Positions 35,081 through 44,459 of a stretch of DNA of 64,000 nt are shown here, piece after piece. This DNA is from Halogranum amylolyticum (GTDB lineage: Archaea; Halobacteriota; Halobacteria; Halobacteriales; Haloferacaceae), in the NCBI RefSeq assembly GCF_900110465.1, contig NZ_FODV01000014.1, forward strand, positions 1 through 64,000, written 5' to 3'. A model generated the notes under the pieces. The model saw only the letters and a list, made by a program, of their open reading frames with translations, was not told the origin of the DNA and did not search any database. The translations under genes and the position numbers were made by a program. The number at the start of each line of letters is the position of its first letter. The first letter of the stretch is position 1.

Positions 35081-36340
35081 ATGACAATAGAACGACGAAA
35101 GTTTCTGGGGGCACTCGGAGGCCTCGCGGGCGCAAGTGTCTTCAGTTCACAAGCTAGCGGTCACGAGAACAAAGGCAAAAGCGACGGGCAGACAGGCGGT
35201 CCGGATGCCCTCGATGGTGACTCCGAGTACAATCCGGATTTCCTCCGGAACGACGATCTCCTCGACAACAACGAACTCAAGGAACTGCTACAATCTATTA
35301 AGAACGTCTCGGTCACAAAGATCGGTGAATCAAACCAAGGTCGGCCTCTCTGGGAGGCATCGATTGGGAGCGGATCGACCGATGTGATGGTGATCGCACA
35401 GCAGCACGGCGACGAATTCATCATGGCAGAGGGAACGATTGCGGCACTCCACTATCTGGCGTGTGCTGACACTGCTGCGGTCAGAAAGGTTCGGAACAAG
35501 CTGACGGTTCATCTCATCCCCCGAGTGAATCCGGATGGGTTCGTTGCTCGGCAGCGATACAATGTCGATACGGACGCCCCAGCGGCGGCCGGAGCAGATA
35601 TTTTCGGAGCCGACATCGGGATCTTCGCTGCGGATACCCCGTTCGTCGGATGGGACATCAATCGGTATCACTGGCCCGATTGGGAGGATAGTGATTTGTA
35701 CCAGAGCTACCCGGAAAAGTTCCCTGAAAATCCAGTTCCGGAGGCAGTCGCCGTCGACAGCAGAGTCGAAGACCTCGATTCCGAGTGGATTATCGACTTC
35801 CACCGCCAAGGAGAGTACATCGTCGACGAGGATCTGAAGTTTGTTGACCGTCAGCAGTACCTCGACGGCGAGCTTGGCGAAGAAGAGACGTATCCGCCAG
35901 ATCCCAACGATCCAGGCGCTGGGAATATCGTCACGTCATCGCTGTTCTGGCCAATCAATGAGGATGTGCCAGAGGATGCACGAAACCTCTCGAAGCAACT
36001 CGTCTATACGATGTACGACGAAATAACGACGGAAAGCGATACTGATGTCCTGACAGTTGGCGACGAGCACGATCCGGATTCAACGTGGTATCCGGGCGGG
36101 ACATACGCTGGTATCGCGCGAAACGGCTTCGGTCTCCGAGGAATGGGAAGTGTCCTCTTCGAAGTCTCCGCGGGGACGCTCGGGAATCGTCTCTACCGCG
36201 TTCAGCACGTCGCTGAGGCGTTCCTTGCAGCCGTGAAAGCGACGGCGGATGGCTCGCTAACCGACGTTGATCCTTCGAAGGTCGAAAAGATTCCGGGGCG
36301 TGGGAGTAGCGTAACTGTCGAAGGTGAAGCTGACATCTAG
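35081..36340 (+). CDS. Secreted M14 zinc carboxypeptidase-like protein (Tat signal)
   Basis: Starting at MTIERRKFLGALGGLAGASV (ATG 35081), the 419-aa protein has a twin-arginine signal (ERRKFLG) and cleavage region near QASGHENK. The M14 zinc ligands are H-x-x-E in QQHGDEF and a later His in IIDFHRQGEY; the substrate Arg and Asn are in IPRVNPDGFVARQR, and a Glu in LFEVSAGT may be the general base. It would trim peptides outside the cell. The C-terminal part is typical haloarchaeal, acidic. Single gene. Confidence 0.85.
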   Translation: MTIERRKFLGALGGLAGASVFSSQASGHENKGKSDGQTGGPDALDGDSEYNPDFLRNDDLLDNNELKELLQSIKNVSVTKIGESNQGRPLWEASIGSGSTDVMVIAQQHGDEFIMAEGTIAALHYLACADTAAVRKVRNKLTVHLIPRVNPDGFVARQRYNVDTDAPAAAGADIFGADIGIFAADTPFVGWDINRYHWPDWEDSDLYQSYPEKFPENPVPEAVAVDSRVEDLDSEWIIDFHRQGEYIVDEDLKFVDRQQYLDGELGEEETYPPDPNDPGAGNIVTSSLFWPINEDVPEDARNLSKQLVYTMYDEITTESDTDVLTVGDEHDPDSTWYPGGTYAGIARNGFGLRGMGSVLFEVSAGTLGNRLYRVQHVAEAFLAAVKATADGSLTDVDPSKVEKIPGRGSSVTVEGEADI

Positions 36341-36567
36341 CTTTCACTACCACCTCAGATCCCCTTTAGCGTCAGTTAGCACGCGCTCTGCGACAACCTC
36401 GACAACCTCACGAGCTTCCGGATGGGTACGGACATGCACAGCTGACAGGCACCCACTCGGTTGTCACCAGCGTTTCGGATCGAAAAGAGGAGGGTGCATC
36501 CAGTGAACCCCCGTTCGAAGAAGACTGGGCGGAGTTGACTCGGGGAGTCAGCCCCGCCAACAGAGCG

Positions 36568-36981
36568 CTACACGTCGTTGGGGACAATCTCGGCGAAGGC
36601 GACGTTCTGGCGGACCGTATGCACATTGACCGTCACTGTCTCGCCAGGCTGGCCGCCGTCGACGATGATAATGTATCCGCGCTCGACCTTCGCGATCCCA
36701 TCACCTTCCTCGCCGAGCGTCTCGATCGTGACCTCACGGACCTCACCTTCGTCGACGGGCGGAACCTGCGGCTCCTGTGGCGCCGCACTCGGGGCGGCAT
36801 CGGGGGACTCGCTTGGGGACGAGGCGGCGGTGTGCGTGAGCACGCCAACGCGATAGAACTCGCCGACGTCGAGTTCGCCAAGTTCAACTTCTTCACGTGG
36901 GATTTCGATGCGGTACGAACCATTTTGTCCGGTCACAGACGCAGTCACAAGACACTGCAGTGAGTCAGGAACATCAACCAT
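36568..36981 (-). CDS. TRAM-domain protein, copy 3 (intact)
   Basis: 137 aa: N-terminal beta domain MVDVPDSLQCLVTASVTGQN and SYRIEIPREEVELGELDV, a Pro/Ser-rich linker, then the TRAM domain (VREVTIETLGEEGDGIAKVE, GYIIIVDGGQPGETV, VRQNVAFAEIV). It is about 80 percent identical to the broken copy at 8.1 kb, so one derives from the other by duplication. Expected RNA-binding role. Confidence 0.88.
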   Translation of the reverse strand: MVDVPDSLQCLVTASVTGQNGSYRIEIPREEVELGELDVGEFYRVGVLTHTAASSPSESPDAAPSAAPQEPQVPPVDEGEVREVTIETLGEEGDGIAKVERGYIIIVDGGQPGETVTVNVHTVRQNVAFAEIVPNDV

Positions 36982-37193
36982 CGGCGTAGTGGTCGCTCAT
37001 TCGGACAAATCCCGTATAATGGTATGGGTCGACATCACCAATTCCCGGACAGACCATCGCTTATTCTCAGTTCTCTGACCACACGAACTACTCAGGTTGT
37101 AACCGACTCGCGCCCTTTGTTCGGCAGGAATGTCGGAACCTACCCACCCGCTGTGAGAACGTGCTGAACTGAGAGGATGTCTTTCACAAAGAT

Positions 37194-37478
37194 CTACTGT
37201 GACTCGTCCTCACTGGGTGGTCGTTCTGCAAGCCGATCAAAACGCGATTGCGCTCGGTTCTTTCGATCCGTCGTCTCAGTAGCATCATACGAGAGGTCAG
37301 TTACCTCTCCATCAACGAGCGTCACCTCAAGGACTGCATCCGGATGTGCAGCCTCAGTCGGGATTGCCTCCCGTTCAAGCACTAGCTCATCAACCACCTC
37401 CCCATTTGCTTCGAGCAAGATGACTGCAAGATCGTCCTCAAAACGGTCGATCACGCCAGTGAACTGTTGGGTGGTCAT
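37194..37478 (-). CDS. DUF3006 protein
   Basis: 94 aa with a small beta domain: TGVIDRFEDDLAVILLEANG, LVLEREAIPTEA, VLEVTLVDGEVTDLSYDAT. DUF3006 proteins occur right after ComEC-like metallo-beta-lactamase genes in bacteria and archaea, as here (2-nt gap, same strand). Likely co-expressed; function unknown. Confidence 0.88.
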   Translation of the reverse strand: MTTQQFTGVIDRFEDDLAVILLEANGEVVDELVLEREAIPTEAAHPDAVLEVTLVDGEVTDLSYDATETTDRKNRAQSRFDRLAERPPSEDESQ

Positions 37479-37480
37479 CG

Positions 37481-38932
37481 TCAGTAGGTCTCCTCGATCA
37501 CAATCGTGCCGGTGTCATCTCGAAAGATGACGGTGTCGCCGTTATTGTTCCAGACTGGAGTTGATTGCCCCCAGTATAAGTCTGTCTCCGTATCCGTGCC
37601 ACTTCCCGTGTAGATAGTGATTCGGTCGCCAGGTTCGAGTACGTTCCCCTCTGGGATTGTATACGAGTGACCGGCCGCATCGGCGAGTTCCCATCCGGAG
37701 AGATTGAGCGACGACGTCCCCGTCTTCTCAAAGGTAACGTACTCACCATTGAGATTCTCGGCGTCATCGCCGTCTGCATCAGCGTTGATTTCGACGAGCT
37801 CGAGGCCAGCGCGCTCGTTCGTCTCCGTCGGCGTGGTCCGTGTCGGGCCAGTTGGTGTCTCGTCTGGTTCCGTAATTGGGGCTGTCCCGGAGCCATCCGC
37901 ATGGATTACGCACCGATCCGTAACCGAACCACCACTTCCGGGAGCAATCGGTTCTCCGGTCCGGAGGTCAGTCGCAGTCGTGGGAGCGTCTTGTTGGGTG
38001 GCGACCGTGACTGTCGACCCATTACTCGTGAACCGAACGGTCCCATGTGTTGCAGTCCAGTACGTCGGGACCGAGCGCGCAGCAAGCCGTGATAACACTG
38101 CTTCGTGTGGGTGCCCGTACTGGGAATCATACGCACTCGAAACCACGGCTGCTTGCGGTGATACTGCATCAAGGAATGCGTCGCTCGTACTTGATTGACT
38201 GCCATGATGCCCGACAGCCAGCACTGTCGAATCGAGGCTGTCACCGTAGGTCTCCACGAGATACTCTTCGCTCACCGTTTCTCCATCACCGGGGAGCAAG
38301 AAGCTTGATGCACCGAACTGAAGGTGCACCACGATACTGTTCTCATTTCGGTCTTCGTTCACAAGATACCCCTTTGGCGGGGCAAGAATTCGCGCTTCAA
38401 CTCCGCTCATCTGGATCGAGTCGCCGGCCTGCGCCCGGTACAGCGTCACGTTGTGTGCTTCGATCGCATCAAGGTATGACTCGTAGGTTGCAGAACTTGA
38501 CGCGATACCGGGATCGTACACCGCTCCGACGCCGTCGCCATTGGTCTCGAAGTGCTCAATCACGGCCGCGTGCCCGCCGATATGATCCGCATCAGGATGG
38601 GAAGTCACGAGGTGATCAATTCGCGTCACTCCATGTGCTTCGAGATACGCAATGACATCCTCTCCATCATCAGTCCAATCGCCGGTATCAATGAGAATCG
38701 TTTCGCCCTCGGGTCCGATCACCAGTGTACTCGAGCCTTGCCCGACATTCAACAGATGAACAGACAGTTCGCCTGCAGGCGCTGAGCCCCCTGCCGCAGC
38801 GGTCGCTGTCGTTGCTTGCTCGTCTCCAGTAGTGGTCGGTTCCGATCCAATATCGGAGATTCCACCAGTACATCCGGCCAGGATAACCGCCCCAAGAACC
38901 GCAAAAATGGCGATGAGCCGTCGGGTAGACAT
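37481..38932 (-). CDS. ComEC-like secreted metallo-beta-lactamase with lamin-tail domain
   Basis: 483 aa. The N-terminus is a lipoprotein signal (LIAIFAVLGAVILAGC). The MBL domain follows: LNVGQGSSTLVIGPEG, LVTSHPDADHIGG (H-x-D-x-DH-like motif, SHPDADH), GDGETVSEE, VLAVGHHGSQSST. It matches the ComEC/Rec2 C-terminal nuclease-like domain. A C-terminal lamin-tail-like beta domain (LELVEINADADGDDAENLNG, LNLSGWELADAAG) is preceded by a Thr/Pro linker. Proteins of this make-up are thought to be extracellular DNases or phosphodiesterases. Forms an operon with the DUF3006 gene. Confidence 0.9.
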   Translation of the reverse strand: MSTRRLIAIFAVLGAVILAGCTGGISDIGSEPTTTGDEQATTATAAAGGSAPAGELSVHLLNVGQGSSTLVIGPEGETILIDTGDWTDDGEDVIAYLEAHGVTRIDHLVTSHPDADHIGGHAAVIEHFETNGDGVGAVYDPGIASSSATYESYLDAIEAHNVTLYRAQAGDSIQMSGVEARILAPPKGYLVNEDRNENSIVVHLQFGASSFLLPGDGETVSEEYLVETYGDSLDSTVLAVGHHGSQSSTSDAFLDAVSPQAAVVSSAYDSQYGHPHEAVLSRLAARSVPTYWTATHGTVRFTSNGSTVTVATQQDAPTTATDLRTGEPIAPGSGGSVTDRCVIHADGSGTAPITEPDETPTGPTRTTPTETNERAGLELVEINADADGDDAENLNGEYVTFEKTGTSSLNLSGWELADAAGHSYTIPEGNVLEPGDRITIYTGSGTDTETDLYWGQSTPVWNNNGDTVIFRDDTGTIVIEETY

Positions 38933-39159
38933 ACTTGGATGTGGCTCAGCCTCGGGTTAATTGTTCTGGATGGTTTGTTGGACTCACTTTCGGAGAGTAT
39001 CGCAATCCACTGAATCGACGATAGCTTACGGATCTGGATATACCAGAACGCATTCCCCCCTGCTCAGGGGATGTCCATCGCTTCGAGTTGCCCTTGGTAC
39101 CGATTTCGGATTGACACCTCTATCACTCAGGCCATGTGTGTAGAGTTGTTCTGTCAATT

Positions 39160-39380
39160 ACCCCACCCTACTTCGCTCACCCTGAGGGGTTCGCTCGTGG
39201 AGGGTGTCGCCAGAACTCAATGAGTTCTGGCTGCTAACCAGAAGTCTGCGACTTCTGTTGATGGGGCTTGTCCATGAACTCGGCGTCGAACCCTTCCGGG
39301 TGGGCGGTGAATCCACCGCTCGGCGTCACAGTTCCAGACTTTAGGGCAAGCTGACTATTACCCGTCCGCCGAGACGACTG
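39160..39380 (-). ncRNA. Possible omega/re-RNA region and 3' end of tnpB remnant 3
   Basis: The segment downstream of the tnpB stop shares CCCCACCCTAC at its plus-strand left end, two palindromes, CCAGAACTC-AAT-GAGTTCTGG (39210-39230) and CCAGAAGTC-TGC-GACTTCTGT (39238-39258), and GATGGGGCTT with remnant 2. In IS605-type elements this region is transcribed into the guide RNA of TnpB. Whether it is still expressed is unknown. Confidence 0.4.
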
Positions 39381-39702
39381 TTAGCCCCGACGGACATACC
39401 GCATCCCGATATTCTTCGCTGCGTTGTAATCTGCGTTCGCTTCCGACTCGCTCTTCACACACTGGAAGTCATTTCGAGTCGGGCGATTCTCTTCTGCCGT
39501 GAATCCACACTCAGCGCACCGTTTCGACGTGTACGCCGAACCGACCTGTTTCACCGAGATGCCTTCTGCTTCGGCTTTGTACTCTACCTGTTCGTACAAC
39601 GTTCGGAACGCCCATTTGTGCCCCCACGTCGCACCCGTTCGGTTGCGGATATGGGTCAAGTCCTCGAACGCTATCACGTCACACTCTTCCCGAATCGACC
39701 GA
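39381..39702 (-). pseudogene. TnpB C-terminal remnant 3
   Basis: The frame reads REECDVIAFEDLTHIRNRTG (with the RuvC-II Glu/Asp in FEDL), WAFRTLYEQVEYKAEAEGIS, KRCAECGFTAE, then FQCVKSESEANADYNAAKNI and GMRYVRRG. The second zinc pair is C-x2-S (CVKS) instead of C-x2-C, so the finger is broken. It belongs to a different tnpB branch from remnants 1 and 2. At 39702 it abuts an acidic gene tail on the other strand. Confidence 0.75.
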
Positions 39703-39967
39703 GGACTCGGCTTCCGACACAACAGGCGACGACAGCGATGAGAACGCGCCAACAGAGTCATCCGATGCAGCGGATGAGGAGGGGACGACCGAAGCGGACA
39801 CCGGAGACGAGTCGCAATCCGATGCTCCCGACGACTCCTCGACTGACGAGTCGTCAGCAGAAACAGACACCGATTCAGACCCGGTAGCTGAAGATTCTGC
39901 ATCCGATGGAAAGGATCCCGACACTGAGTCGTCTGCTGCCTCGCCCGTCGAAGCAGACGGCTGTTAA
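39703..39967 (+). pseudogene. Acidic Ser/Asp/Glu/Thr-rich C-terminal tail of a lost gene
   Basis: Plus-strand frame with no start: EDSASDTTGDDSDENAPTES, DEEGTTEADTGDESQSDAPD, ending SPVEADGC and TAA at 39967. Such low-complexity acidic tails are common at the ends of haloarchaeal proteins. The upstream part has been replaced by the tnpB remnant, which points the other way. Confidence 0.6.
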
Positions 39968-40144
39968 GCCAATCGTTTTGTCCGATTTTTTGATTCTAAC
40001 GAGGGCGGATAAGACGCATCTCTAACGGAACTCGTGGTTTCTATACCCAACTATTGATGTGAGGGCAAGGGTGGGTACGCTTGGGTCCCAACCCGCTAAA
40101 TTACGAGCGATTAGTTCCCGACGAGCACTGTGAGACGACAATCG

Positions 40145-40598
40145 CTACGTGTCCGGATAGTCAGTCAGGTGGTCGGGTAGACCACCCTTCGTGACCGTCT
40201 CTCCACAGAATGGACAGCGGCGTGTCTCGGTGGCCTCCCGATGGTTAGGGTCGTGATCGCTTGGTTCGTAGTACTCATCGAGGACAGTGGTTGCAGCCTC
40301 GCCCCATTGCTGGCCTTGATTCCCAAGTATCCGTCGGAGGCCACGGCGGGACTTTCGCTCTGTGAGTTTGGGGTTCGCCTCGATCAGCGCGCGGACGACT
40401 TCCACGGGGTCGTATTTGGCGTCAAGATACGCGATGGGCGAGATGCGCCCACCCACTCGCTCGGCCGGCCCGCGGCCCATGAACACCGTCAAGCAACTGA
40501 GTCCCGCAGCTCGTTGGGTTGTGGTAAGCTCGTGGGGTAACTCAGCGACTAGGGTCGGCCCATGTTCCTCAAGGTAGACAATGTTCCCCCAACGTCAT
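40145..40598 (-). pseudogene. Zinc-finger protein, frameshifted in a G run
   Basis: The main frame holds YLEEHGPTLVAELPHELTTT, VFMGRGPAERVGGRISPIAY, LDAKYDPVEVVRALIEANP and a C-terminal finger RCPFCGETVTKGGLPDHL (C-x2-C...H). It is open upstream of the first in-frame ATG (40492). The ATG at 40598 (MTLG) joins it if one G of the run at 40586-40590 is removed. A TATA-like TTTATTTTTTT lies about 25 nt before it. A slippage or read error in the G run is as likely as real decay. Confidence 0.5.
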
Positions 40599-40907
40599 CG
40601 TCTCGAACGTAACTGTGTCAAAAAAATAAACCCACCGACGGGAGTGTGACCGAGGTTCCGATATGGGATATTTCACACGCGTTCCTTTAGTCAGGCGTTG
40701 ATTTCACGCGTATGCGTACTCGTCTAAGGCAGATCCTCTATTCAACAAATATGTCGGAATAGTGTTGTATGAGTGGTCGAAACGTCTGTTTGCGACATCC
40801 ACACTGCATGGAGTCGTATGTCAGAGGCACCTTCCTTCCCTCCCATTTTATGTCTCCCACCAAGTAGAGAGTGTTGCCAACCTCAGCCAATATTGCGGCT
40901 GGATAGG
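40599..40907. other. Gap before the 44-aa protein gene
   Basis: Apart from the AT-rich promoter of the zinc-finger gene (40617-40635) no gene, repeat or RNA is seen. A 163-codon plus-strand frame starting at 40762 covers the minus-strand micro-gene and looks like a shadow. Confidence 0.45.
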
Positions 40908-41042
40908 TTACTCTCTGAGTGCGGCTACCTTGAGTTTGTGGCCCGTCTGTTTCCCGTGCTCGACGACGATCTCCGATGGCAGTTCCTCATCACCGGGGTG
41001 TATGACCTGTGTGAATGTACACTCACCGCAGGTTACCTTCAT
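40908..41042 (-). CDS. 44-aa micro-protein with CxxC
   Basis: ATG 41042 to TAA 40908: MKVTCGECTFTQVIHPGDEE, LPSEIVVEHGKQTGHKLKVA, ending ALRE. The pattern M-(K/x)-V-x-CGEC-x-F and HG-x-x-TGHKL is that of a tiny haloarchaeal protein family that I recall as common; the Cys pair and His could hold a metal. Its length is below most gene-calling limits. Confidence 0.65.
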   Translation of the reverse strand: MKVTCGECTFTQVIHPGDEELPSEIVVEHGKQTGHKLKVAALRE

Positions 41043-41392
41043 CGTTCGCTGTAGTTGGCCAACCATCTCTCCCCACAACATCTATGTTGGACAGAATGAT
41101 AAGATTATTGATTATTCTTATAACGAACAATATTGCTACCGTACTCTTCGTGTTCGTCTCTCTCGTCTTCTACGCGTTCACCCGTCGGACATTCGTCTGG
41201 GGCAGGCGGCGCTACCCTCTCGCGAGAAATTCGACGTGACGATTGTTGAATAGCGCTACCCGAGACCTAAGGCTGGACAGGAACGGAGACCTTGGGCAAC
41301 GCCATCGTCACGCCGACCACGACAGCAGCTGCGTAAGCAAACAGCCCTCTCTGTAGCGCACTGTGCTGTTCACTCACATCACCAGACGAGTG
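41043..41392. other. Gap between micro-protein and PadR gene
   Basis: A hydrophobic plus-strand stretch at about 41100-41200 (LLIILITNNIATVLFVFVSL) is open for 74 codons but lacks a convincing start or family. AT-rich overall. No RNA gene seen. Confidence 0.4.
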
Positions 41393-41695
41393 CTAGGCCG
41401 GAAGCTCTCGCGATTGCGATTGCATCCACTCAAGTTGCTCTTGGATGGTCAACGACCCTTTTTCGGTGACCTGGTAGTAGTTGGTCCGGCGGTCATGCTG
41501 GCCTTTCTCGAGGAGGCCACGCTCGACGAGCGTATCGAGATTCGGGTACAGTCGCCCGTGTTTCACCTGCGTACCCGTTGCGTCCTCGATGTGGTCTTTG
41601 ATCTCTTGTCCCGATGGTTTCTCGAGGCCACTCGCCACCACGAGCAGGTCTCGCTGGAATCCCGTCAGCCCAAACATTTCGTTCATTCCCATCAC
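41393..41695 (-). CDS. PadR-family transcriptional regulator
   Basis: 100 aa: FGLTGFQRDLLVVASGLEKP, GQEIKDHIEDATGTQVKHGR, LYPNLDTLVERGLLEKGQHD, RRTNYYQVTEKG. This is the PadR winged helix with the H-x-R-x-YP-x-L-x-x-L recognition helix and the N-Y-Y wing. Targets unknown. Start could be 41686 (MNEMFGL). Confidence 0.9.
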   Translation of the reverse strand: MMGMNEMFGLTGFQRDLLVVASGLEKPSGQEIKDHIEDATGTQVKHGRLYPNLDTLVERGLLEKGQHDRRTNYYQVTEKGSLTIQEQLEWMQSQSRELPA

Positions 41696-41992
41696 CTCTT
41701 CGTCTAGATTAGTTTCTGCACACTTGTGTATTTCTGAACCTCATTAAACGACAGACTGTGACTAAATTCTGCATCTGTGTATAAACCGACATCCAGATTG
41801 TACAGAATCACACTAACTTCGGACAGTCGTGTCGTCCTGTCTTCGCGACGGCTCGTTGACTCCGACCCTGTACTTGGCGAGTAGAGCAAAAGCTACTCCG
41901 GAGCTGATGCGTTTTCGAAGTAGCCGGGACGCTGCCAGCATCGTACCGTCGTCGATCCGACATCCGTGACGATTAGAATTACGGAATTTAGT

Positions 41993-42371
41993 CGAGAAAG
42001 CCCCGTGCTTTAGCGTAGGGATGAATCGACGCACGATACTGTTAAACTGCTCGCCGTTGTATTGGGTGCGACCCGACGCGGTACATCCGCGCTCATGCCG
42101 GGATAATCGGACAATATTGGATTCCCCTCCCAAGGTTCGACGGTCTCCCCGTCGAAATAGGAAGGATACCGACGGTAAACAACCAAGTACCTCCGAATCC
42201 GTTGAAACACCTCGTGAACCACTTGGAAACGAGTGGAAGCGTGGTGTCGAGGAGAGGAGTAACGGTCGCCTGGCACGGCCAGCACCCTGTCGGTGTGTAA
42301 ACCGTAAACATCCCAACCCAGCGGGCCTTTGCTCGTAGGAATCCTCGCCCTTGAGGGCGGGAGGATGTCAA
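41993..42371 (-). mobile_element. Miniature IS200/IS605-like element (copy 1)
   Basis: Read on the minus strand it starts TTGACATCCTCCCGCCC, with a hairpin (CCGCCCTCAAGGGCG), then GAGCAAAGGCCCGCTG, GGTTGGGATGTTTACGG and GTGCTGGC...CCGTTACTCCT, and ends near the hairpin CCCTACGCTAAAGCACGGGG at about 42002-42021. The first 120 nt match the element at 59.8 kb. These are end sequences of haloarchaeal IS200/IS605 elements. No tnpA or tnpB is inside. Confidence 0.6.
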
Positions 42372-42408
42372 GTATCTTGTTCGGTGGGTGTCCGTGTCGG
42401 CGGCTGGT

Positions 42409-44397
42409 TCACATTTGATACCACTGGAGGTTCCAGTAAGCGAGCACCATCGCGAAGACGACACCAGCGACGCCGACGGCGACGTACTGGACTCCAAGGA
42501 GGCGACTCCAGACGTCCTGCCGCCAGGCCACGCCAGCGAGGACGAGCGTCGCAACGCTCGCGAGGACACCTACGAGTGGCAACAGCAAGATGACCTGCAA
42601 CCGTAGCGGGTCCCCAAGGAAGGTTGTGAATGGATCAGTCACCACCAGACCAACCAACCCAACCACGAACACGAGATAGCTCACTGCCGCGAGCGCAGCG
42701 ACCGCACGCGTGTATCGCAGGGGAGAGGTCGGGTGGTCTCGTGTCTGGCCGTGGTACCACCGCCAAAGACCCGTCGCTGTCCACCCGAGAACAGCCCCGA
42801 GAAAGACGAGCAGCGCAATGCCAGCGACGACTGCGTGGGCGATCGGTTGCTCACGCGGCGCGAGTCGCTCGTACGTCGCGAACGGTCGACTGTCGAAAAA
42901 GAGATGCGTGATCTGACCGTCACTCTCCCCGAAGACGATCGCGTCCGACCCATCGACTGCCTCGAAATACAGCTCATCCACCTGGGACCACTGGGTCGAG
43001 CCGGAGGGATCAGTCGTGACGAGCCGTCCACTTTCAGTGATCGACACCGAGACGTTCGACTGCACGCCGACCAGTTTCTCTGATGTGGTGTACGGCGTTC
43101 TGAGGGCACGGTAGGTCCCAGTCATGGCACTAGCCCGCGACGGTTCGCCACTGGGTTGGGGTGCGCTCTCGTCGGCTGGATAGTACTCATCGAGCAGTGC
43201 GTCGAGGAGTGTATCCCTCGCTTCGACACCGCCAGGGCTGTTGTAAGAAATGAAGAGGCCGACATCGTGGTCAGAGAGCAGGACCAAGAGGCTGTGGAAC
43301 TGTTCTGTGTCACCAGCGTGGCCTACGATGTGCGTGTTGTTCCGGCTGAGTTCGTAGAACCCGAAACACATCCCGTTCAGTCGGTCGTCCTGGCCGAATC
43401 GCCGGCGATGCATCGCCGCAACTGAGTCGGTCGCGAGGATGCGTCCCCGGTCAGTCGCCCCGCCCTGCAAGTGGGCACGCATGAACTGCGCCATATCGGT
43501 CGCCGTGGCGCTCATCGATCCTGCAGGAGGGATCCCGACGAATTCGAAGTCGCCTTCGCGGTACTGACCGTTTGGGGTCGTATAGCCCTTCGAGAGCGTG
43601 CCGTCGATCGTTTCGGGAACGGGCTGGGCGAACGTGCTCTGGTCCATGCCGAGCGGCTTGAAGATGTGCTCGTCGACGTACTCACCGAACGGCAATCCGG
43701 CACTCGAGGCGGCGATATGACCTGCGAGAGCGGCGCCATAGTTCGAGTAAGCAGCGAATTCGCCTGGCGGCCGGACCCGGGCCGGTCGCTCGTCTCGAAG
43801 CATCGTGGGCAGCGGGCGCAGATCAGCTTCGCTCAGGACGAACGTCCCACGGAGTCGCTCCTCGAATCCTGCAGTATGCGTCGCGAGGTGCTCGAGCGTG
43901 ATGGGCTGGTCGTACGTGTCGGGAATCGTAATCTCATCGAGGTACTCGTTGATGTCGGTCTCGAGGTTGAGGCGGCCAGCTTCGATCCCCTGCATGAGCG
44001 CCGTCCACGCGAAGAGTTTCGACACTGATCCGATACGAAACAGCGTGTCGTCAGCTGCAACCGGTGTATCGGTCCGGATATCGCGGACACCGTAGCCCTT
44101 CGTGAACGTCGTCTCACCGTCGACAACCGCGACCGTCGCACCGGGGATGTCGTGGGCCTCGAGCTGGGCGTTCAGCACGCCGTCGAGAAACGTCTCGAAG
44201 CGATCGGGGTCGGCGAGCGGACCGGTGGCCTGTCCCTGCTGGCTGGGTTCAATCGCGCGTCCTCGACGGGGGAGCTCTTGGAGAGCGACGGCTGCGGCCC
44301 CCGTCGCTGCGAGGCCACGAAGCACCGTGCGTCGCGAGCACGTGTTTGGTTGGCCACCACAGTTACTGGTCTCGGTTGGTGTCTGCGGTGTGAACAT
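42409..44397 (-). CDS. Membrane-anchored serine beta-lactamase family protein (Tat signal)
   Basis: 662 aa. The N-terminus has a twin-arginine signal (SRRTVLRGLAATGAAAV). The beta-lactamase/penicillin-binding-type domain has S-x-x-K in GSVSKLF (Ser nucleophile, Lys), Y-x-N in YSNYGAALAG and an H-x-G in HAGDTEQF. A beta domain follows and four C-terminal helices (VVAGIALLVFLGAVLGW to AMVLAYWNLQW). The catalytic part faces outside. Such proteins in archaea act as esterases or peptidases rather than antibiotic resistance enzymes. The 3' end lies 38 nt from a miniature IS element. Confidence 0.92.
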   Translation of the reverse strand: MFTPQTPTETSNCGGQPNTCSRRTVLRGLAATGAAAVALQELPRRGRAIEPSQQGQATGPLADPDRFETFLDGVLNAQLEAHDIPGATVAVVDGETTFTKGYGVRDIRTDTPVAADDTLFRIGSVSKLFAWTALMQGIEAGRLNLETDINEYLDEITIPDTYDQPITLEHLATHTAGFEERLRGTFVLSEADLRPLPTMLRDERPARVRPPGEFAAYSNYGAALAGHIAASSAGLPFGEYVDEHIFKPLGMDQSTFAQPVPETIDGTLSKGYTTPNGQYREGDFEFVGIPPAGSMSATATDMAQFMRAHLQGGATDRGRILATDSVAAMHRRRFGQDDRLNGMCFGFYELSRNNTHIVGHAGDTEQFHSLLVLLSDHDVGLFISYNSPGGVEARDTLLDALLDEYYPADESAPQPSGEPSRASAMTGTYRALRTPYTTSEKLVGVQSNVSVSITESGRLVTTDPSGSTQWSQVDELYFEAVDGSDAIVFGESDGQITHLFFDSRPFATYERLAPREQPIAHAVVAGIALLVFLGAVLGWTATGLWRWYHGQTRDHPTSPLRYTRAVAALAAVSYLVFVVGLVGLVVTDPFTTFLGDPLRLQVILLLPLVGVLASVATLVLAGVAWRQDVWSRLLGVQYVAVGVAGVVFAMVLAYWNLQWYQM

Positions 44398-44459
44398 AAG
44401 TGGGCACGTTGCAGCGGCAGTTCTACCGCTATCATCGTGTTTTATAACTCACAACTCAG

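Noticed and set aside
39113..39130. Single match to the iteron (ACACCTCTATC) at 39.1 kb
   Set aside because: Only half of the motif is present, it is alone and has no AT-rich core or initiator gene nearby. The same holds for the half match at about 10777-10795.
40762..41253. 163-codon plus-strand frame
   Set aside because: It lies over the minus-strand micro-gene and has mixed, unstructured composition; judged a shadow.
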